Origin: Virgibacillus sp. NKC19-16
Lineage (GTDB): Bacteria > Bacillota > Bacilli > Bacillales > Amphibacillaceae
Direction of reading: 5' to 3'
Assembly: GCF_021560035.1 (NCBI RefSeq)
Contig: NZ_CP074373.1
Span: 2,662,001 to 2,726,000 of the forward strand
Length of the DNA stretch: 64,000 bases
Each line of letters starts with the position of its first letter. Position 1 is the stretch's first letter. This document shows positions 34,908-44,197 of the stretch, in pieces. The notes under the pieces were generated by a model. That model was not told the DNA's origin. It did no database searches and saw only the letters and a list, made by a program, of their open reading frames with translations. The translations under genes and the position numbers were made by a program.

Positions 34908-35348
34908 CTAATCCAGAATTTCTTCATTATATGCATCATTGGACATTTCCTTGTGATCAGCTACATAATAATAACCATCTGATTGCAGTGTCCACAATGC
35001 TAGCGTGTCATCGCCAAGTCTGGCAACAACAAGATACCAATTTTCATCATATGTCTCATCCAAGTTTTCAATCAAATCATCTTGCAAGTGTCTGTTACGT
35101 AATTCCCTGATGCCCATATTCTTTGTCCCCTGCATATCCTCAACCTGTGACGCCAACTGCTCCATCACTTCGTCCAGATTTTCATCAATAGCCGCATCAT
35201 TTTCCGCAAAAACGGCATGAACGTATTCCTTATCACCCGTCAGCGCCGCATTGTACATATCCTCGACAACTCTGGCAGATGCCTGATTTAAGCAACCACT
35301 TAAAAGCAAACAGGAAATGACAATGGATATAGCTACTTTTTTCATCAT
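34908..35348 (-). CDS. small lipoprotein of unknown function
   Basis: A 146-aa protein: signal peptide KKVAISIVISCLLLSGCLN with the lipobox LLSGC (Cys at about 19), then a helical region (VVEDMYNAALTGDKEYVHAV) and a strand-rich end (WYLVVARLGDDTLALWTL) resembling a small NTF2-like/DUF4878 domain, by impression. It follows GGGGG and starts at one of two adjacent ATGs. Confidence 0.75.
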   Translation of the reverse strand: MMKKVAISIVISCLLLSGCLNQASARVVEDMYNAALTGDKEYVHAVFAENDAAIDENLDEVMEQLASQVEDMQGTKNMGIRELRNRHLQDDLIENLDETYDENWYLVVARLGDDTLALWTLQSDGYYYVADHKEMSNDAYNEEILD

Positions 35349-35436
35349 GCTTTCCCCCAGTTAAATCTCGCAAAATTTCTTCTATGTAAACGTATTAAAA
35401 ACATTATATCATAGAACGTTCCATCACTTATTCGTA

Positions 35437-35473
35437 TTCGACAAATTTCGGGGCGTGACAGGCACTGTTCGGG
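35437..35473 (+). repeat. dispersed intergenic repeat, copy k (short form)
   Basis: TTCGACAAATTTCGGGGCG is followed by TGACAGGCACTGTTCGGG. It points towards the antiporter gene. Confidence 0.93.
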
Positions 35474-35568
35474 TTTTTGTTCCCCACCAAAAAAGTCCTT
35501 ATGTACAGGTGTGATAGCTCTTCAAATGGGGTATAGTAAAAAGGTGAATGTCGATCTAAGGGGTGCTG

Positions 35569-37035
35569 ATGTTGCCGGAATTACTAGACTCAAACCTGTT
35601 TATTTTAATCATCTCAATAATACTTATCTTTAGCATACTTGGCGTTCAGTTTACTGCAAGAGTCAATGCTCCTTCCCTCATTTTTTTCATTGCTTTAGGG
35701 ATGCTTTTTGGCACTGGCGGGCTGGACATCGTAAATTTCCGTGACCCAGAAATCGCTCAGCTTATTGGTATGATGGCCCTTGTTATTATTCTGTTTGATG
35801 GCGGTATCAAAACCAACTGGGGCACGATACGCCCGGTTGCCGTGCCTGCCATATCCCTGGCGACTTTAGGAGTAGTAATCACCTCTTTTATTCTAGGGGT
35901 AGCTGCTAAAATGCTCTTCGGATTAAGCTGGCCGGAATCATTGTTAATGGGGGCACTTGTCGGCTCAACGGACGCGGCAGCTGTTTTTGCTATGCTTTCC
36001 GGAAAAAATATAACGAACCGCCTCGAAGCCACACTAGAAGGAGAATCCGGAGCCAATGACCCGATGGCGGTCTTCCTGACTACTACACTCATTTCCTTTG
36101 TTCAATTGGAAAATTCCGGCTTTTTCAGGACAATTGGTCAGTTTTTCTGGCAAATGGGTGGCGGTTTCCTAATCGGGATACTGATTGGAAAACTGGCAAG
36201 TAAGGCGTTATATAAAATCAAGCTGGACTCAAGCGGCCTATACCCGTTACTTGCCTTTGCCTTCGCATTTCTCGCTTACAGCAGTGCCTCCCTGCTTAAC
36301 GCCAGCGGCTTACTCGCTGTCTATGTTGCTGCCATCCTTATCGGCAACTCAGGACTAAAGCAGAGAAATTCCATCCTTCGTTTTAATGAAGGATTCAGCT
36401 GGATCGCCCAAATCGGGATGTTTTTCATACTCGGACTTTTCGTAGTCCCAAGCGACCTATTTACGCTTACTACAGTAATCAATGGTCTGATACTTTCCAT
36501 TGTATTAATGTTTATTGCACGACCGATAGCATCATTTATTTCGGTCATAGGTATGAAGTTCAATCTCAAGGAAAAACTTTTTATCTCCTGGGCAGGATTA
36601 CGCGGAGCAGTTCCGATCGTACTGGCAATTTTCCCAATGCTTGCCGGACTTGAACACAGCCAGCTATACTTTAACGTTATATTCTTTGTTGTTCTTACAT
36701 CCACTGTTCTGCAGGGTACGACCATCTCGCTGGCAGCCAGGAAATTAAACCTTGTAAAACCCGGACAGTCTAATCCCATTCAAACCATGGATTTGTTATC
36801 TGTTGGTAAAAAAGAACTGGAAATCGTGGAATACAAAATCGGCAGGGATACACAGCTAAATGGCAAACGGATCCAAGACATTGGTTTTCCGAAATCAACC
36901 AATATCATCTTGATCATCCGGGATGGCGAGACAATTTCTCCACATGGAAGATTGATCTTTCAGGAGGAAGATGAATTGTATGTTTTAACGCCAGACAGTG
37001 AGCGCGAAACACTGGAGGAATTGTTGAAAGAATAG
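35569..37035 (+). CDS. potassium/proton antiporter (NhaP2/CvrA-like, CPA1)
   Basis: A 488-aa protein with an N-terminal Na_H_Exchanger domain of about 12 membrane segments (residues about 1-390) and a C-terminal TrkA_C-like domain of about 80 residues (SVGKKELEIVEYKIGRD onward) thought to sense ligands. The transport motif LEGESGANDPMAVF, with the conserved ND, is intact, and GGIKTNWGTI and SWAGLRGAVPIVLA are family blocks. Such proteins expel K+ or Na+ in exchange for H+. ATG at 35569 follows AAGGGG. Confidence 0.9.
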   Translation: MLPELLDSNLFILIISIILIFSILGVQFTARVNAPSLIFFIALGMLFGTGGLDIVNFRDPEIAQLIGMMALVIILFDGGIKTNWGTIRPVAVPAISLATLGVVITSFILGVAAKMLFGLSWPESLLMGALVGSTDAAAVFAMLSGKNITNRLEATLEGESGANDPMAVFLTTTLISFVQLENSGFFRTIGQFFWQMGGGFLIGILIGKLASKALYKIKLDSSGLYPLLAFAFAFLAYSSASLLNASGLLAVYVAAILIGNSGLKQRNSILRFNEGFSWIAQIGMFFILGLFVVPSDLFTLTTVINGLILSIVLMFIARPIASFISVIGMKFNLKEKLFISWAGLRGAVPIVLAIFPMLAGLEHSQLYFNVIFFVVLTSTVLQGTTISLAARKLNLVKPGQSNPIQTMDLLSVGKKELEIVEYKIGRDTQLNGKRIQDIGFPKSTNIILIIRDGETISPHGRLIFQEEDELYVLTPDSERETLEELLKE

Positions 37036-37143
37036 GGGGCATGTGCTTTCGGGTCAAATTTATAAAACCTAGCAAATTGGTTCTAAAAAAGGGGGTCCAC
37101 CCATACACTAAACAGTTGAAAACTTACAAAAGGAGGCTATCCA

Positions 37144-37599
37144 ATGCCGAGCGGAATGCATCAAATAGAACTGGATATTCCCATTGAAAATGTCTGGTCC
37201 TTTGTTAGTGATATGGATAATTGGGCGCCCTTAGTGCCCGGTTACATGAATCACGAAATGATAAGCGATAGGCAATCCACCTGGACATTCAAAGGCAATC
37301 TCGGAGTTATGGAAAAAATAGTCAGTCTGAAAATAGACATTACCGAGTGGCAAGCACCTACAAAGGTAACCTTTAATTTGACTGGGGTGGATGAAAATTT
37401 TACGGGCGATGGCTATTTCGAAGCAAACGACGTAAACGGTAGACAAACTAAAATGACAGGCTACCTCGATATCACCGCCAAAGGCATGATGGGGCCAATG
37501 ATTAATCCTGTTTTAAAAACGTTAGTTCCGAAAAAAGGAAAACAATTAACAGAAGCGATTGGCAGAAGGATGCGTGCGATGGAAACGGTAGCTACATAA
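37144..37599 (+). CDS. SRPBCC/CoxG family protein
   Basis: A 151-aa START-like protein of the carbon monoxide dehydrogenase subunit G (CoxG/YuaD) type: an N-terminal IPIENVWSFVSDMDNWAPLVPG block and the strand series of the fold follow. CoxG-like proteins bind hydrophobic ligands or aid membrane recruitment; the ligand here is unknown. The start follows AAAGGAGG. It is not near CO dehydrogenase genes. Confidence 0.85.
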   Translation: MPSGMHQIELDIPIENVWSFVSDMDNWAPLVPGYMNHEMISDRQSTWTFKGNLGVMEKIVSLKIDITEWQAPTKVTFNLTGVDENFTGDGYFEANDVNGRQTKMTGYLDITAKGMMGPMINPVLKTLVPKKGKQLTEAIGRRMRAMETVAT

Positions 37600-37611
37600 G
37601 TGTGGAGAAGG

Positions 37612-37652
37612 AAAAACACGAATCTCTGCTAGAACAGAAATCCGTGTTTTTT
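37612..37652. terminator. bidirectional terminator between coxG-like gene and gldA
   Basis: AAAAACACG and CGTGTTTTTT flank an imperfect inner stem (TCTCTG / CAGAAA). It lies between two convergent genes and has A and T runs on both sides. Confidence 0.8.
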
Positions 37653-37666
37653 CTTAGGCAACACTT

Positions 37667-38755
37667 TTAATTACTCAACTGATCAACAGCAAGGATAGCT
37701 GTGGCCACATCATCAGCAGTGATATCCGCTGAAAGATTACCCATTGTTTCACCTTCCTGTGTAGCAGCTTCACCAACTTTAAGCAATTCCTCGTAGGAAA
37801 ACTCATCTAAGTGCATTTCCTTTAAGGTTGTTGGCATACCCAACTTCTTATAAAATTCAAGATATTTAAGAAGCTCATCCTTTGGATGTAGCTCTAGCAT
37901 CAGGTGGACAAGTGTACCATAAGCCACTTTTTCGCCATGAGAAAGATCATGAATATCACCTTCCAGCACAGTAAGCCCATTATGAATAGCATGAGCACCA
38001 GCCAGGCCACCACTTTCAAATCCTAATCCGGAAAGTAATGTATTTGCTTCAACGACTGCCTCTACATGCTTGGTGACAAGTCCTTCCTGTACTGCTTTAT
38101 ATGCTGCTTCTCCATAATTAAAGATGGTCTCCTCGCAAGCTTTGGCAATCGCTTCTGCTGCAATGCTTGTTTTACCACCCGCCATGGCATCTCCATTACT
38201 TTTAATGGTAGCTCTGGCTTCTACCCATGTAGCCATCGCATCAGCAATGCCCGCAGCAAATAAAGCAGGTGGCGCCCCAGCTACAGCTTTCGTGTCAACT
38301 AATACCAAATCCGGATTTTTATCGTAAAATTTATAGGACTCAAACACTCCCTCTTCACTATAAACCACAGATAAGGCACTGGTTGGGGCATCCGTGGAAG
38401 CAGTAGTTGGAACAATAACAACTGGTACCTCAAGTCCTTCTGCGACACCTTTGGCAGTATCTAGCGTCTTCCCTCCACCGACACCAACCACTACATCATC
38501 CGAATTTTCCTTCCCTTCTTTTGTTACACGATCCATTTCCGTAAGAGAAGCTTCACCATTAAACTCGACATAATGATAATCCATATTTGCCGATTTCAAG
38601 CTTTCTTCAATCGTTTCTCCAGTAATTCCCCAGACAACTTCATCTGAAAGAATAAGAGCCTTTTTCCCAATTCCCTTTACATGCTCACCAATATTCTTTA
38701 ATGCGTTTTTTCCTTGTATATATTTACTTGGTGAGGTAAAAATAATCTCTGACAC
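37667..38755 (-). CDS. gldA: glycerol dehydrogenase
   Basis: A 362-aa iron/zinc-type alcohol dehydrogenase oxidising glycerol to dihydroxyacetone with NAD+. The NAD motif GVGGGKTLDTAKG, the ligand aspartate in TTASTDAPTSALSV, and the metal histidines in GLAGAHAIHNGLT and DLSHGEKVAYG are intact. GTG start follows GGAG by 8-9 nt. It would feed DhaKLM at the left of the window, giving a second glycerol route parallel to GlpFK. Confidence 0.92.
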   Translation of the reverse strand: MSEIIFTSPSKYIQGKNALKNIGEHVKGIGKKALILSDEVVWGITGETIEESLKSANMDYHYVEFNGEASLTEMDRVTKEGKENSDDVVVGVGGGKTLDTAKGVAEGLEVPVVIVPTTASTDAPTSALSVVYSEEGVFESYKFYDKNPDLVLVDTKAVAGAPPALFAAGIADAMATWVEARATIKSNGDAMAGGKTSIAAEAIAKACEETIFNYGEAAYKAVQEGLVTKHVEAVVEANTLLSGLGFESGGLAGAHAIHNGLTVLEGDIHDLSHGEKVAYGTLVHLMLELHPKDELLKYLEFYKKLGMPTTLKEMHLDEFSYEELLKVGEAATQEGETMGNLSADITADDVATAILAVDQLSN

Positions 38756-38907
38756 GTTATCCGCTCCTTTTAAATGTAATCACCTATAATTGTGATTAAG
38801 TTCACAATTATACACTCGCTTTTTCTAACTTTTTCCTCACTTTGTATTTACCCGTTTTTGGGAATAGGAAACATCCCCTTTTTGAGAAGAAGCAACAGCT
38901 CCTTCCC

Positions 38908-39228
38908 TTATGAATGTCTCCCACTATGAGTCGTTTCTTCCACTTCTGTCTCAGACTTCGTATGGTCATGAATATCACAATAATACACAACTGTTTTTAT
39001 TCGTTGGGAAATCTCGCATGTTCCCGTTTCCCGCATAAAATTTTTCCAATATGTATATTCATGCGAACCAGTCTGAATGGTATTATAATCGGTGCTGTAT
39101 TCCTGCCAATTGTGCTCGGAGTCCCCCTCTTCTGTCTCCTGCGGGTTGGCTTCAGCCGCTGCTTTGGGCAGATCCATTGGAAGGAAAATCATCAACGCGA
39201 GACCAATTGCTAAAGAAAATTTTTTCAC
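38908..39228 (-). CDS. small secreted protein of unknown function
   Basis: A 106-aa protein with a cleavable-looking signal peptide (MKKFSLAIGLALMIFLP, AAAEA site near residue 27), then an acidic linker and a region with two cysteines (GTCEIS and YYCDIHDH) that could form a disulfide. GTG at 39228 is the chosen start after GGTGAT; the ORF continues 12 nt upstream. The family is not recognised. Confidence 0.6.
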   Translation of the reverse strand: MKKFSLAIGLALMIFLPMDLPKAAAEANPQETEEGDSEHNWQEYSTDYNTIQTGSHEYTYWKNFMRETGTCEISQRIKTVVYYCDIHDHTKSETEVEETTHSGRHS

Positions 39229-39356
39229 TTCAATCACCACTTTTTATCGGTTTCATCTTTCTTTAGCTAATTTCCCCTGTTTTTTTAAAAATATACAGCC
39301 TGGAGTGTGTAATTGATTTTACCAGGAATATACATTCAAACTACGAGATTTTCCAC

Positions 39357-39385
39357 TTGATGAAAAACAGAAAAAGTAGTATTAT
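39357..39385 (+). promoter_or_regulatory. promoter of the tRNA pair
   Basis: TTGATG (39357-39362), 17 nt, TATTAT (39380-39385), 17 nt before the first tRNA base. Confidence 0.6.
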
Positions 39386-39402
39386 TTTCATTGTGACATT
39401 TT

Positions 39403-39478
39403 GCTGGTGTAGCTCAGTTGGAAGAGCGCGTCACTCGTAATGACGAGGTCAGGGGTTCAAACCCTCTCACCAGCACCA
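39403..39478 (+). tRNA. tRNA-Thr(CGT)
   Basis: A 76-nt cloverleaf: acceptor GCTGGTG / CACCAGC, D arm GCTC/GAGC, anticodon stem CGTCA/TGACG with loop CTCGTAA (anticodon CGT at 39436-39438, exactly position 34-36), T arm with TTCAAAC loop, and an encoded CCA. It reads ACG codons. Confidence 0.95.
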
Positions 39479-39487
39479 CTTTACTAT

Positions 39488-39576
39488 GGAGAAGTACCCA
39501 AGTCCGGTTGAAGGGGATGCACTCGAAATGCATTAGGGCGGGCAACCGTCGCGTGGGTTCGAATCCCACCTTCTCC
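39488..39576 (+). tRNA. tRNA-Ser(CGA)
   Basis: Acceptor GGAGAAG / CTTCTCC, a class II long variable arm (GGCGGGCAACCGTC), anticodon stem ATGCA/TGCAT with loop CTCGAAA (anticodon CGA at 39524-39526), T arm GTGGG/CCCAC. It has no encoded CCA, and the base after the acceptor stem is T, where bacterial serine tRNAs normally have G73. It reads UCG codons. Confidence 0.92.
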
Positions 39577-39748
39577 TTTTGTTTGAATCATCCAAATATC
39601 TGAATTAATATTCCTCCATGATTCCGTAATCGTAGGCACATTATTATTAGTTGACATTTTTTTCTTAAAAGATTACCTCTAGCATATCCCTTTACTCCTC
39701 CACAAAACTCATCAGTAAATTTCACCACACATACTTTCACCTATCAAT

Positions 39749-40516
39749 TTATTTCGGGGGCATCCGTGCAGCCCCATCAAGCCGGATCGTCTCACCATTT
39801 AACATCGGGTTTTCCATAATACTCTGTACCAGCTGGGCATATTCGGATGGCATACCTAACCTAGACGGAAATGGTGTGATTTTTTCTAATGACTCGCGTG
39901 CTTTCACTGGTAATGAAGCAAGTAGCGGCGTTTCAAACACTCCAGGAGCAATAGCCATGACTCGAATTCCATATTCCGATAATTCCCTGGCAATTGGTAG
40001 CGTCATTGCAACAATTCCTCCTTTTGAAGCACTGTAAGCAACCTGTCCAATTTGCCCGTCAAACGCTGTCACAGAAGCGGTATTAATAATGATTCCTCTT
40101 TCCTGATCCTCATTAGGAGTGTTTGCACTCATTCGTTCAGCGGCAAGACGAATAGCATTGAACGAACCGATCAAATTAACCTGGATTACCTTAGAGAAAG
40201 AGTCAAGCTGATGTGGGCCTTTTTTTCCATATGTCTTTTCTGCGCTGGAAATTCCAGCACAGTTAATAAAAGCTTTAAATCCACCAAAAGCTTCATCTAC
40301 TTTATCGAGTGCTCGCAGCATATCTGATTCATCTGTTACATCTGTTTTTATGAAAAGAGCATTTTTCCCTAGTTCATCAGTGAGCTCACTTCCTTTACCT
40401 TCATTCAAATCCAATATGACTACTTTTCCTCCTTTTGAAATAAGTCGCCTGGCTGTCGCTTCTCCCAGTCCAGAGCTTCCTCCTGTAACAATTGCATTGC
40501 AATTTTCAATGTTCAT
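39749..40516 (-). CDS. 3-hydroxyacyl-CoA dehydrogenase type II-like SDR
   Basis: A 255-aa short-chain dehydrogenase of the HSD17B10-like (type II 3-hydroxyacyl-CoA dehydrogenase) group. It has the cofactor loop TGGSSGLG, an acidic residue after beta-2 (ILDLNEG, so NAD+), [14 protein letters not shown], the YSASKGG catalytic pair and ending [10 protein letters not shown], as in that group. Its likely role is oxidation of a hydroxyacyl-CoA in the adjacent catabolic cluster. A hairpin (40551-40582) separates it from the next gene. Confidence 0.87.
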   Translation of the reverse strand: MNIENCNAIVTGGSSGLGEATARRLISKGGKVVILDLNEGKGSELTDELGKNALFIKTDVTDESDMLRALDKVDEAFGGFKAFINCAGISSAEKTYGKKGPHQLDSFSKVIQVNLIGSFNAIRLAAERMSANTPNEDQERGIIINTASVTAFDGQIGQVAYSASKGGIVAMTLPIARELSEYGIRVMAIAPGVFETPLLASLPVKARESLEKITPFPSRLGMPSEYAQLVQSIMENPMLNGETIRLDGAARMPPK

Positions 40517-40550
40517 TGTCTCCCCTCCAGTTCAGATCACTTCAAATCCG

Positions 40551-40582
40551 AAAACAAGAACCAGAGTCATTTTCTCTGGTCC
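40551..40582 (-). terminator. weak terminator or processing hairpin in the catabolic cluster
   Basis: The minus-strand stem ACCAGAG / CTCTGGT with a 7-nt loop is followed by TCTTGTTTTC. It lies between two SDR genes. Confidence 0.55.
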
Positions 40583-40608
40583 TTCTTATAATATATTGTA
40601 AAAATCTA

Positions 40609-41355
40609 TTAACCTAACATACTATGTCCGCCGTTCACACTAAAGACTTGACCAGTAACCCAGTCAGCATTATTCGACAGTAAAAAGAGAACCATTCCTG
40701 CGACATCATCTCTTGAACCAAGCTTTTTTAATGGATACTGTTTAACTAATTTTTCCTTCATCGTTTCATCAAACTCTCCCTGGTCGATCATTCCAAGGGA
40801 GACCGTATTACATTGAATTCCGTTTCTACCCACTTCCTTAGCCAGAGATTTCATGAAGCTGACAGCACCATTTCGTGCAGCCCCAGAAACTATTAAATGC
40901 CTATCCCCAGTTCTTGCTGAATCTCCTATAATATTGATAAACTTCCCCTGACTGTCTTCGATCATTTCAGGCATAAATACATATGCAAGATTTAATACAC
41001 CATTCAAGCAGATATCAATTTCCTTTTGCCATTCATCTGGTTCATATTGAAAGAATGGTTTGACTTGTGTCCATCCTGCGTTGTTAACAATATAATTAAT
41101 CTTGCCAAAATCCCTGTCGAGCGCTTCTTTCATTTTTTGGACATCATCAAAATTTGAAATGTCGCCTTGTACAAAGGTAGTATTCACACCAATCTCTTTC
41201 ACTTTTCTTGTGGTTTGTTCCGCTTCTTTTGATGAACCTAAATAATGAATGGCTACATTTGCTCCGCTTTCTGCAAGAGCGAGAGCGATCCCTCTACCAA
41301 TCCCTTTGGCCGATCCGGTAACTAGTATATTTTTTCCGTTAAAATGACTATACAA
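40609..41355 (-). CDS. SDR family oxidoreductase (FabG-like)
   Basis: A 248-aa short-chain dehydrogenase with the cofactor loop TGSAKGIGRGIA and ending TGQVFSVNGGHSMLG. In place of the usual YxxxK, the segment DSARTGDRHLIVSGAARNGA lacks a clear YxxxK pair (the Tyr position reads V/I), so catalysis may be altered. TTG at 41355 lies 7 nt after AAGGAG; the longer ORF overlaps the preceding gene. Its role in the cluster is unknown. Confidence 0.78.
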   Translation of the reverse strand: MYSHFNGKNILVTGSAKGIGRGIALALAESGANVAIHYLGSSKEAEQTTRKVKEIGVNTTFVQGDISNFDDVQKMKEALDRDFGKINYIVNNAGWTQVKPFFQYEPDEWQKEIDICLNGVLNLAYVFMPEMIEDSQGKFINIIGDSARTGDRHLIVSGAARNGAVSFMKSLAKEVGRNGIQCNTVSLGMIDQGEFDETMKEKLVKQYPLKKLGSRDDVAGMVLFLLSNNADWVTGQVFSVNGGHSMLG

Positions 41356-41380
41356 AAGACCACTCCTTCTCACTACTAGA

Positions 41381-42160
41381 CTATCTCCCAGAAAATGCTG
41401 CTGATCTTTTATCGAGAAACGCCTGTGTCCCTTCCCTTTTATCTTCCGTTCCGTATAATACTGCCTGTGCGAGGGTTTCGATTGCCAGACCGGTATCCAT
41501 ATCCACATCAAAACCTTTATTAACGGAAAGCTTCACCATTTGAACTGCGAGTGGGCCTTTTTGCAAGATCCGTTCTGCTTTTTCCTTGGCAGCAATAAGA
41601 AGTTCCTCCTGGGCTACAACCTTGGATACAAGTCCGAACTGTTTAGCTTCACTTGCAATTAGAAATTCTCCCGTCAACATCATGTCAAGGGCCATTCCTT
41701 TTCCAAGGATCCTCATCAGCCTCTGCGTTCCCCCTGCTCCGGGAATAACTCCTAAATTTAATTCCGGGAGCCCTAATTTGACATTTTCTGAAGCAATCCG
41801 AATATCACAGGATAATGCCAGTTCAAATCCGCCCCCTAGCGCATATCCATTAATCGCAGCAATGGTCGCCAATCGGCTGTTTTCTATTTTTCTGTATATA
41901 TCAGACATGCTATCCGTCGCAAATGCATCCATGGATTCTCTTTTCGTCAATTGGTTAATATCTGCTCCAGCAGCAAACGCCTTTTCACCTTTTCCTGTAA
42001 AAATCAAGACACCAACATCCTGATCCTTTTCCACCGTTTTTAAAGCGGATAATAATTCTTCTACTGTTTCGCCATTCAGCGCATTTCTTACTTCCGGTCG
42101 ATTAATCGTAATTACTGCAACTTTCCCTTCCTTTTCCAGTAAAATATTTTTATATTCCAT
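41381..42160 (-). CDS. enoyl-CoA hydratase (candidate cyclohex-1-enecarboxyl-CoA hydratase, BadK-like)
   Basis: A 259-aa crotonase with the oxyanion-hole blocks AFAAGADINQL and NGYALGGGFELALSCD, and both hydratase glutamates visible (ELNLGVIPGAGGTQR region). It ends QAFLDKRSAAFSGR, much like BadK. It could hydrate cyclohex-1-ene-1-carboxyl-CoA and/or the enoyl intermediates of pimeloyl-CoA oxidation; context supports the first but the family is broad. ATG at 42160 follows AAGGAGGG. Confidence 0.85.
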   Translation of the reverse strand: MEYKNILLEKEGKVAVITINRPEVRNALNGETVEELLSALKTVEKDQDVGVLIFTGKGEKAFAAGADINQLTKRESMDAFATDSMSDIYRKIENSRLATIAAINGYALGGGFELALSCDIRIASENVKLGLPELNLGVIPGAGGTQRLMRILGKGMALDMMLTGEFLIASEAKQFGLVSKVVAQEELLIAAKEKAERILQKGPLAVQMVKLSVNKGFDVDMDTGLAIETLAQAVLYGTEDKREGTQAFLDKRSAAFSGR

Positions 42161-42173
42161 TCCGTCTCCCTCC

Positions 42174-43322
42174 TTAGACATACTCTTTATGGAGCTGGCC
42201 AGCAATAATATTTTTCTGTATTTCGGACGTCCCTTCATAGATTCTCGTAATTCGTGCATCACGATAAAATCGCTCAATCGGATATTCGGAAATATAACCA
42301 ATCCCTCCATGTATCTGTAGTGCTAGATCTGCTACCTTGTTATATGTTTCGGATCCGAAAAGCTTCACCATCGCAGCTTCCTTTATCACCTTTTCTTTTA
42401 GGTCTACTTTAGATGCGACCCGATACGTAAAAGAGCGTAGTGCTTCAATATCCATTGCCATCTCTGCCAGATAATGTTGTATAATCTGCTGCTCAAAGAT
42501 TGGTTTTCCAAATTGAACACGCGTATGGGCAAATTCCAGTGACAATTCCATTAATTTATCCGATGAACCGAGATTTCTAGCTGCCATTCCTGCACGCCCG
42601 TTAGCGAGAATTTTCAAGGCATTGATATACCCCTCGTCTTCTTCTCCTAAAATATTCTCTGCAGGAACCTCACAGTCCTCAAAGAAAATTTCGGATGAAT
42701 GGGAGCCATGCAGTCCCATCTTCTTTTCAATTTTGCCGACTTCAAATCCGGGCGTGTCTTTTTCCACAATGAAGGAAGTGATTCCCTTCGCTCCTTTTGA
42801 AGGATCAGTGATGGCCATAACTGTAAAAATATCCGCAATAGGTGCGTTTGTAATATAATGTTTGCTGCCATTTAAAATATAGTTATCACCTTTTTTCTCG
42901 GCGGTGGTTTTCAAATTTGAGGCATGGGATCCGGCACTCGGCTCTGTCAGAGCAAAAGCACCAATCTTCTCTCCGGATGCCATATCCGGTAAATATTTGC
43001 GTTTTTGCTCTTCTGTTCCAATGTCTACAATGCCTACACCTCCAATTCCGGTGTGACCTCCAATAACGGTAGTATATCCATTGTGCGTTCTGCCAAGTTC
43101 CTCAAGCACTGCACATTTTCCAACCATATCAATGCCTAGACCACCATACTCTTCAGGTATACTAAGACCAAATAGTCCCATTTCTTTTGATTTTTGCATC
43201 ACATCCTCAGGGATTTGATCATTTTCTTCAATTTCCATGGCGCGTGGCTCTACCTCATTATCTATAAAATCTCTGATCCCTTTTTTTAAGGACTTGATAT
43301 CTTCCGGCAATTCAAAGTTCAT
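42174..43322 (-). CDS. acyl-CoA dehydrogenase
   Basis: A 382-aa flavoprotein of the short/medium-chain acyl-CoA dehydrogenase type. It has [13 protein letters not shown] and [12 protein letters not shown], and the catalytic glutamate E363 in [10 protein letters not shown]. It may desaturate pimeloyl-CoA or a straight-chain intermediate after ring cleavage. Its start overlaps the hydroxyacyl-CoA dehydrogenase stop (ATGA), implying translational coupling. Confidence 0.92.
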   Translation of the reverse strand: MNFELPEDIKSLKKGIRDFIDNEVEPRAMEIEENDQIPEDVMQKSKEMGLFGLSIPEEYGGLGIDMVGKCAVLEELGRTHNGYTTVIGGHTGIGGVGIVDIGTEEQKRKYLPDMASGEKIGAFALTEPSAGSHASNLKTTAEKKGDNYILNGSKHYITNAPIADIFTVMAITDPSKGAKGITSFIVEKDTPGFEVGKIEKKMGLHGSHSSEIFFEDCEVPAENILGEEDEGYINALKILANGRAGMAARNLGSSDKLMELSLEFAHTRVQFGKPIFEQQIIQHYLAEMAMDIEALRSFTYRVASKVDLKEKVIKEAAMVKLFGSETYNKVADLALQIHGGIGYISEYPIERFYRDARITRIYEGTSEIQKNIIAGQLHKEYV

Positions 43323-44182
43323 CTAGAGTACTCCTTTCCATAATCATAAAACCCGCTCTCGGATTTCCTTCCTAGCCTCCCGGATTTCACATATTTGATA
43401 AGGATTGGCGAAGGAAGGTATTTTTCTCCCAGCTGTTGGTGAAGGTATTCCATATTTCGAAGACGACTATCCAGCCCAACCAAATCAGCCATCTCAAGCG
43501 GCCCCATCGGATGGTTTAGGCCCAGTTTAATTGCTTTATCGATATCTTCTGCAGATGCTACTCCTTCCATCAGCATATTCATTGCTTCATTTCCAATCAC
43601 ACAATTCATTCGACTTGTTACAAAACCAGGTAATTCATTTACTTCTACGGTTTCCTTGCCCATTTTCTCAGCGACGGCGTTAATAACCTCTACTGTCTCA
43701 TCCGATGTATCCATTCCTCTGATTACCTCTATCAGCTTCATTCGGTGCACCGGATTAAAGAAATGCATTGCTGCAAATCTATCTGGATGTGGTGTAGAAG
43801 CTCCAATTTCCGTTGGACTCATCGTAGACGTATTGGTCGCTAGAATAGCATGTTCCGGCGCATATTCCGTTACCTGTTTGAAAATATCTATCTTAAGATC
43901 CATCAATTCCAGTACTGCTTCAATGACCATATCTGTATTCCTTACAGCTTCCTCCAGAGTCGTCGTGTATGTCAGATTCTCATGCAGATTATTTCTTTGT
44001 TCCGTAGTGACATACCCTTTGTCCACACTTTTTTCTACCAGTTTTTCAATATAATCTTTGGCATTTCCTATTGCTTCTTCTGAAATATCCTGTAATACTA
44101 CCTGAAATCCTGCCACAGCTGCAGAATAAGCAATTCCTCTGCCCATTGTTCCGCCACCAATTACTGCTATATGATTAACCAC
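43319..44182 (-). CDS. 3-hydroxyacyl-CoA dehydrogenase (PaaH/HbdA-like)
   Basis: A 287-aa single-function enzyme with the NAD fold IAVIGGGTMGRGIAYSAA, ILATNTSTMSPTEI and the catalytic histidine in AAMHFFNPVHRMKLIEV. It oxidises L-3-hydroxyacyl-CoA to the 3-oxo form. GTG start after GAGGAG. It lies between thiolase and acyl-CoA dehydrogenase genes, giving a compact beta-oxidation set. Confidence 0.93.
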   Translation of the reverse strand: MVNHIAVIGGGTMGRGIAYSAAVAGFQVVLQDISEEAIGNAKDYIEKLVEKSVDKGYVTTEQRNNLHENLTYTTTLEEAVRNTDMVIEAVLELMDLKIDIFKQVTEYAPEHAILATNTSTMSPTEIGASTPHPDRFAAMHFFNPVHRMKLIEVIRGMDTSDETVEVINAVAEKMGKETVEVNELPGFVTSRMNCVIGNEAMNMLMEGVASAEDIDKAIKLGLNHPMGPLEMADLVGLDSRLRNMEYLHQQLGEKYLPSPILIKYVKSGRLGRKSESGFYDYGKEYSR

Positions 44183-44197
44183 TATATAATCTCCTCT

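Noticed and set aside
7730-35473. CRISPR array made of the dispersed repeats
   Set aside because: Copies are kilobases apart, in both orientations, without regular spacers or cas genes.
38808-38990. 60-codon minus-strand ORF after the small secreted protein
   Set aside because: It overlaps the end of the secreted protein gene and has no ribosome site or recognisable content.
39418-39603. ORF across the two tRNA genes
   Set aside because: It overlaps clear tRNA cloverleafs.
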